A DNA stretch of 6,802 bases from JBDRGC01 sp043818215. Lineage in GTDB: Bacteria > Chloroflexota > Anaerolineae > Anaerolineales > UBA11858. The notes under the pieces are model-generated. The model was not told the DNA's origin. It ran no database searches and saw nothing but the letters and a program-made list of their open reading frames with translations. The stretch spans positions 1 through 6,802 of the forward strand of contig JBDRGC010000336.1 in assembly GCA_043818215.1 (NCBI GenBank), read 5' to 3'. Made by a program: the position numbers and the translations under genes. Shown piece after piece: positions 3,882 to 6,802 of this stretch (positions are counted from its first letter, which is position 1; each line of letters begins with the position of its first letter).

Positions 3882-6407
3882 ATGTCAGTCTCCAAAATCC
3901 GCACAATACTCATCATTTTGGCAATCACACTCGGTGGCGCGAGTCTGGCCGGGTTATACTGGATTTTCGGGAATCTCCCCTCCCTGGATGACCTCCCTGA
4001 AGGCCTCGCCATCCCCAGCATCCGCATCACTGACCGGCATGGGCGCGGCTTGTACGATGTGCTAGATAACGAAGGGGGCCGTCACACCCCGGTTGCGCTG
4101 GATTCCATCCCCGCGGAACTCCAGCAGGCCACCATTGCCACGGAGGATCGTAGTTTTTACGAGAATCCCGGAGTCGATATCGTCGGCATCTTGCGTGCCC
4201 TGTGGATAAACCTGCGGGGCGGCGAGACTCTGGCCGGCGGAAGCACAATCACCCAGCAGGTCGCCCGCAACCTCCTGCTAACTCCCGAAGAACGCTTCGA
4301 ACGCACCATCCGCCGCAAACTTCGTGAGAGTTGGCTGGCATGGCGGCTCTCGCGGCGTTTTTCCAAAGACGAAATTCTGGCGTTGTATCTCAACCAGATG
4401 TATTACGGGGGTATGGCTTACGGCGTCGAGGCGGCGGCCCAAACCTATTTTGGCAGGCCGGTATCCGAGTTGAATTTGGCTGAGTGCGCGCTGCTGGCCG
4501 GTCTCCCGCAGGCCCCTGCCCTATACAACCCGCTCATCGACCCAGAGGCGGCCCAAAACCGCCAACACATTGTGCTGGAACTAATGCTCAAACAGGGCCA
4601 GATCACCCGCGAGCAGCACGATCTGGCTGTTCGCCAACCTTTGGTCTACACCTCCGCTCCCTACCCCATCGAAGCGCCCCATTTTGTGATGAGTGTGCAG
4701 GCTCAACTCGACGCATTGCTTCCACCAGCCACTCGCAGCCAACACGGCGGATTGATCGTCCGCACCACCCTCGATCTCGATTGGCAGCACCACGCAGAAC
4801 GCGCCGTGGATCGCCAGTTGCAGGCCTTGCGTGAAAGCGGCGCAAGCGGACAGGGTAACACCAGCACCCGAGGGGGCAACATGCCCGGGGGGCACAATGT
4901 CAACAACGCCGCACTGGCCGCCATCGATCCGCAAAGCGGGGAAATACTGGCCCTGGTGGGCAGCCCCGATTATTTCGACGCCGAACACGCCGGAGCCATC
5001 AATATGGCAATATCCCCCCGCCAGCCGGGATCAGCACTCAAGCCCCTGGTGTACGCGGCAGCCTTTGACCCGACGCGTCCCATGCCGCGGACGGCAGCTA
5101 CGATGATTTTGGATGTGCGCACAACCTTCAGCACCCACGAAGGGGAAGCCTACACCCCCGCGAATTTCGACAATCTGGAACATGGCCCCGTCTCGGCCCG
5201 CGAGGCTTTGGCTTCTTCGCTGAACGTCCCCGCAGTGATCACGCTGGACTATATCGGCCTGGGCGATCTCTTCGATCTGGCAGCCGACCTGGGAATCTCC
5301 ACCTTCGGCGATCCCGACAATTACGATTTGTCACTTGCCCTGGGTGGCGGAGAAGTCAGCCTGCTGGAACTCACCGCCGCCTACGCAGCTTTCGCCAACG
5401 GAGGCTACCGCGTCACCCCCTTTGGGATTCTGGCAATCACCACTACCGCCGGGGATGTCCTGTTCACCGCAGAAAATCCTGCTCCCGTTCAGGTTCTCGA
5501 TGAGGGCGTCGCCTGGCTGATCTCCGATATACTCAGCGACAACGATGCCCGCATCCCTGGCTTCGGCCCCAATAGCAGTCTGCGAATCGACCGCCCCGCG
5601 GCTGTCAAAACGGGCACGACCACTAATTTTCACGATAACTGGACGGTGGGATACACCCCCGAATTGGTGGTGGGTGTATGGGTGGGAAACACCAACTACG
5701 AGCCGATGCGGGCGGTCACCGGGTTGAGCGGGGCGGCCCCAATCTGGCACCAATTCATGCGCGCCGCCTTGACCGGAATCCCGGAAAGCCAGTTCGAACA
5801 GCCTCCCGATATGGTTCAAATCGAGGTGTGTGCCCTATCGGGCTTGCTGCCGACCGAGGTTTGTCCTTATACAAAGTGGGAATGGTTCATCGAAGGCACA
5901 CAGCCGGCCACTTTCGACACCGTTTACCAGCGGGTAGTGGTCGACTCTGCCACAGGGCTGCTGGCTGACGAAAGCATACCCCCCGGGCGGCGTACTACGC
6001 GACTCGCCCTTGACCTGCCCCCGCAGGCGCATCCCTGGGCCAGGTCGCAGGGCATCACACTGCTCAGTGACTTGCAAGTCAATAATGCTTTCTCATACGA
6101 GAGTTTTGTCACATTCCCCCTGCAAATCGTTTCCCCAGGGCAAAACGCGGCCTACCGCATCTCATCCAATATCAGCCCGGGGGCGCAACAAGTCCACGTC
6201 GAGGCGGTTACTTCGGTTGGGTTGAGCGAAGTCAGTTTGTGGCTGGATGGCGTTTTACTGGTCACGCGCGCCCAGCCGCCTTTCGATGCCTGGTGGCCCC
6301 TGGAGGTTGGCGAGCATAGTGTTTGGGCAAAGGGCCTCACCTCGGGAGGGGAATTGCTCCAGAGTCCGGCGGTGAATTTTGTTGTAAAAGCGGATGAAAA
6401 TCAATAG
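3882..6407 (+). CDS. pbpC: penicillin-binding protein 1C, bifunctional class A PBP
   Basis: An 841-residue enzyme that polymerises lipid II glycan and crosslinks peptides at the outer face of the cytoplasmic membrane. Residues 7-29 are the membrane anchor. The GT51 domain (about 55-250) shows ATEDRSFYENPGVD (Glu88 catalytic), GGSTITQQVARN (119-130), RRKLRESWLA (Glu149), and LYLNQMYYGG to LLAGLPQAP (168-212). The transpeptidase domain (about 340-630) has SxxK in PGSALKP (Ser384, Lys387), SxN at SLN (446-448) and KTGTT (576-580) with the following DNWTVGYTPELVVGVWVGN. CALSGLLPTEVCP (650-662) and a C-terminal BiPBP_C-like domain (about 745-838, SPGQNAAY, DGVLL, GEHSVWAKG) mark the PBP1C subtype. 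All catalytic residues are present. A Gly/Ser/Asn-rich insert (about 319-341) precedes the transpeptidase. No Shine-Dalgarno supports the start; the anchor right after it does. Confidence 0.93.
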   Translation: MSVSKIRTILIILAITLGGASLAGLYWIFGNLPSLDDLPEGLAIPSIRITDRHGRGLYDVLDNEGGRHTPVALDSIPAELQQATIATEDRSFYENPGVDIVGILRALWINLRGGETLAGGSTITQQVARNLLLTPEERFERTIRRKLRESWLAWRLSRRFSKDEILALYLNQMYYGGMAYGVEAAAQTYFGRPVSELNLAECALLAGLPQAPALYNPLIDPEAAQNRQHIVLELMLKQGQITREQHDLAVRQPLVYTSAPYPIEAPHFVMSVQAQLDALLPPATRSQHGGLIVRTTLDLDWQHHAERAVDRQLQALRESGASGQGNTSTRGGNMPGGHNVNNAALAAIDPQSGEILALVGSPDYFDAEHAGAINMAISPRQPGSALKPLVYAAAFDPTRPMPRTAATMILDVRTTFSTHEGEAYTPANFDNLEHGPVSAREALASSLNVPAVITLDYIGLGDLFDLAADLGISTFGDPDNYDLSLALGGGEVSLLELTAAYAAFANGGYRVTPFGILAITTTAGDVLFTAENPAPVQVLDEGVAWLISDILSDNDARIPGFGPNSSLRIDRPAAVKTGTTTNFHDNWTVGYTPELVVGVWVGNTNYEPMRAVTGLSGAAPIWHQFMRAALTGIPESQFEQPPDMVQIEVCALSGLLPTEVCPYTKWEWFIEGTQPATFDTVYQRVVVDSATGLLADESIPPGRRTTRLALDLPPQAHPWARSQGITLLSDLQVNNAFSYESFVTFPLQIVSPGQNAAYRISSNISPGAQQVHVEAVTSVGLSEVSLWLDGVLLVTRAQPPFDAWWPLEVGEHSVWAKGLTSGGELLQSPAVNFVVKADENQ

Positions 6408-6423
6408 GCTTATTTGGTTTGTA

Positions 6424-6471
6424 GTGATGCACGAGAGTGCGTCGTACCCAGGGGGCAAATGCACCTTGCCT
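6424..6471. terminator. two weak hairpins between convergent genes
   Basis: The first stem is GTGATGCAC/GTGCGTCGT (6424-6432, 6437-6445), loop GAGA, with G-U pairs. The second is GGCAA/TTGCC (6454-6458, 6466-6470), followed on the + strand by TGATTTTACT. They lie 16 bases and more after the pbpC stop and before the end of the convergent surface-protein gene, so termination of either transcript is plausible, but the stems are weak. Confidence 0.35.
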
Positions 6472-6488
6472 GATTTTACTCCTCTACC

Positions 6489-6802
6489 TCACTTAGAATT
6501 CTTTTTTCGTAAAACCATCGCCCCACCCGCAAAAACCAATCCTAGCAAACCAGCAGCGAACACACCCAGCGGCACGCTCCTAATGGATTTTGATGACCCT
6601 GAAAAATGGACTAACTCTATTGCTGTAGGTACATTGTAGGCCCGAACAATCGTAGAATCTTGGACAACAGAAAAGTCCGCATAATCGACTATTTGAAACA
6701 TTACATTGATCTGTCCAGTACAACTGGCAAAGTTCACCCCTTCGGTATCATCCCCATACTTTGCTTTTAGTTTAGCCTTTCCTTCTTGTCTCCACTTTGG
6801 GT
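6489..6802 (-). CDS. membrane-anchored surface protein, C-terminal fragment
   Basis: The minus frame is open from the window edge to the TGA at 6491-6489, giving about 104 visible residues; the N-terminus lies beyond 6802. The visible part starts PKWRQEGKAKLKAKYGDDTE, then GVNFASCTGQINVMFQIVDYADFSVVQDSTI. It then has VRAYNVPTAIELVHFSG, a short spacer SSKSIRS, and a hydrophobic segment VPLGVFAAGLLGLVFAGGAMVL that ends in RKKNSK. That is a C-terminal membrane anchor with a positive tail that stays inside. From memory, 'PTAIxLxxF' just before a Gly/Leu-rich anchor is common at the end of exported Chloroflexota proteins, which suggests a surface-exposed domain before it. There is no LPXTG or PEP-CTERM motif. 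A GTG at 6737 could be read as a start, but the frame continues without stop beyond it, so I treat the gene as truncated. Confidence 0.7.
   Translation of the reverse strand, partial: PKWRQEGKAKLKAKYGDDTEGVNFASCTGQINVMFQIVDYADFSVVQDSTIVRAYNVPTAIELVHFSGSSKSIRSVPLGVFAAGLLGLVFAGGAMVLRKKNSK

Noticed and set aside
3704..4065. Two + strand frames (95 and 111 codons) upstream of and overlapping pbpC
   Set aside because: They run into the pbpC anchor and GT domain in other frames, show no domain or Shine-Dalgarno, and lie across inverted repeats.
5331..5819. 162-codon minus-strand frame within pbpC
   Set aside because: Antisense to the transpeptidase domain; composition is what a GC-rich gene gives in its shadow frames.

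Overview
The window reads as a chromosomal stretch from a Gram-negative-like or monoderm environmental bacterium, most likely a member of the Chloroflexota (Anaerolineae-type). That assignment is an inference. It rests on a lipoprotein with a long Pro/Thr 'PTPTLPP' linker and a C-terminal FYIPLILR motif, on a class A PBP of the PBP1C type, on CCGCAGAG/CCACGGATT-type dispersed repeats, and on a surface protein ending in a PTAIEL-type segment plus a membrane anchor. No marker gene fixes the phylum.

Layout, left to right. The window opens inside a BrnT-type toxin gene (+, 5' end missing). Its stop codon overlaps a CopG/BrnA-type antitoxin gene, which may be coupled through an ATGA overlap to a possible tiny membrane protein. 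About 320 bases without a convincing gene follow. They hold three hairpins and a half copy of a dispersed repeat, and they separate this unit from a convergent lipoprotein gene (-). A second, palindromic copy of the repeat lies in the divergent region between the lipoprotein gene and hisS.

The central unit is hisS (histidyl-tRNA synthetase, +), followed 19 bases later by tRNA-His(GTG), which is the synthetase's own substrate. A good promoter for the tRNA sits in the last codons and stop of hisS, and a strong 13-bp terminator follows the tRNA. The same terminator can also serve the convergent gene beyond it. That gene is an unannotated 52-residue protein (-) with an acidic N-terminus and a Lys-rich repetitive C-terminus, and it has a clear Shine-Dalgarno and a sigma70-like promoter.

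Divergently from it lies pbpC (+), a full-length bifunctional penicillin-binding protein 1C with glycosyltransferase, transpeptidase and C-terminal BiPBP_C domains. It may be expressed from a leaderless mRNA. The window ends in the C-terminal part of a membrane-anchored surface protein (-) that runs off the edge.

Functionally this is a mosaic of translation (hisS/tRNA-His), cell wall synthesis (pbpC), cell-surface proteins and a toxin-antitoxin module, not one operon. The least expected items are the Lys-rich mini-protein, the adjacent synthetase and cognate tRNA with a promoter inside hisS, the non-canonical motif 3 of HisRS, and the possible third small ORF in the toxin-antitoxin unit.
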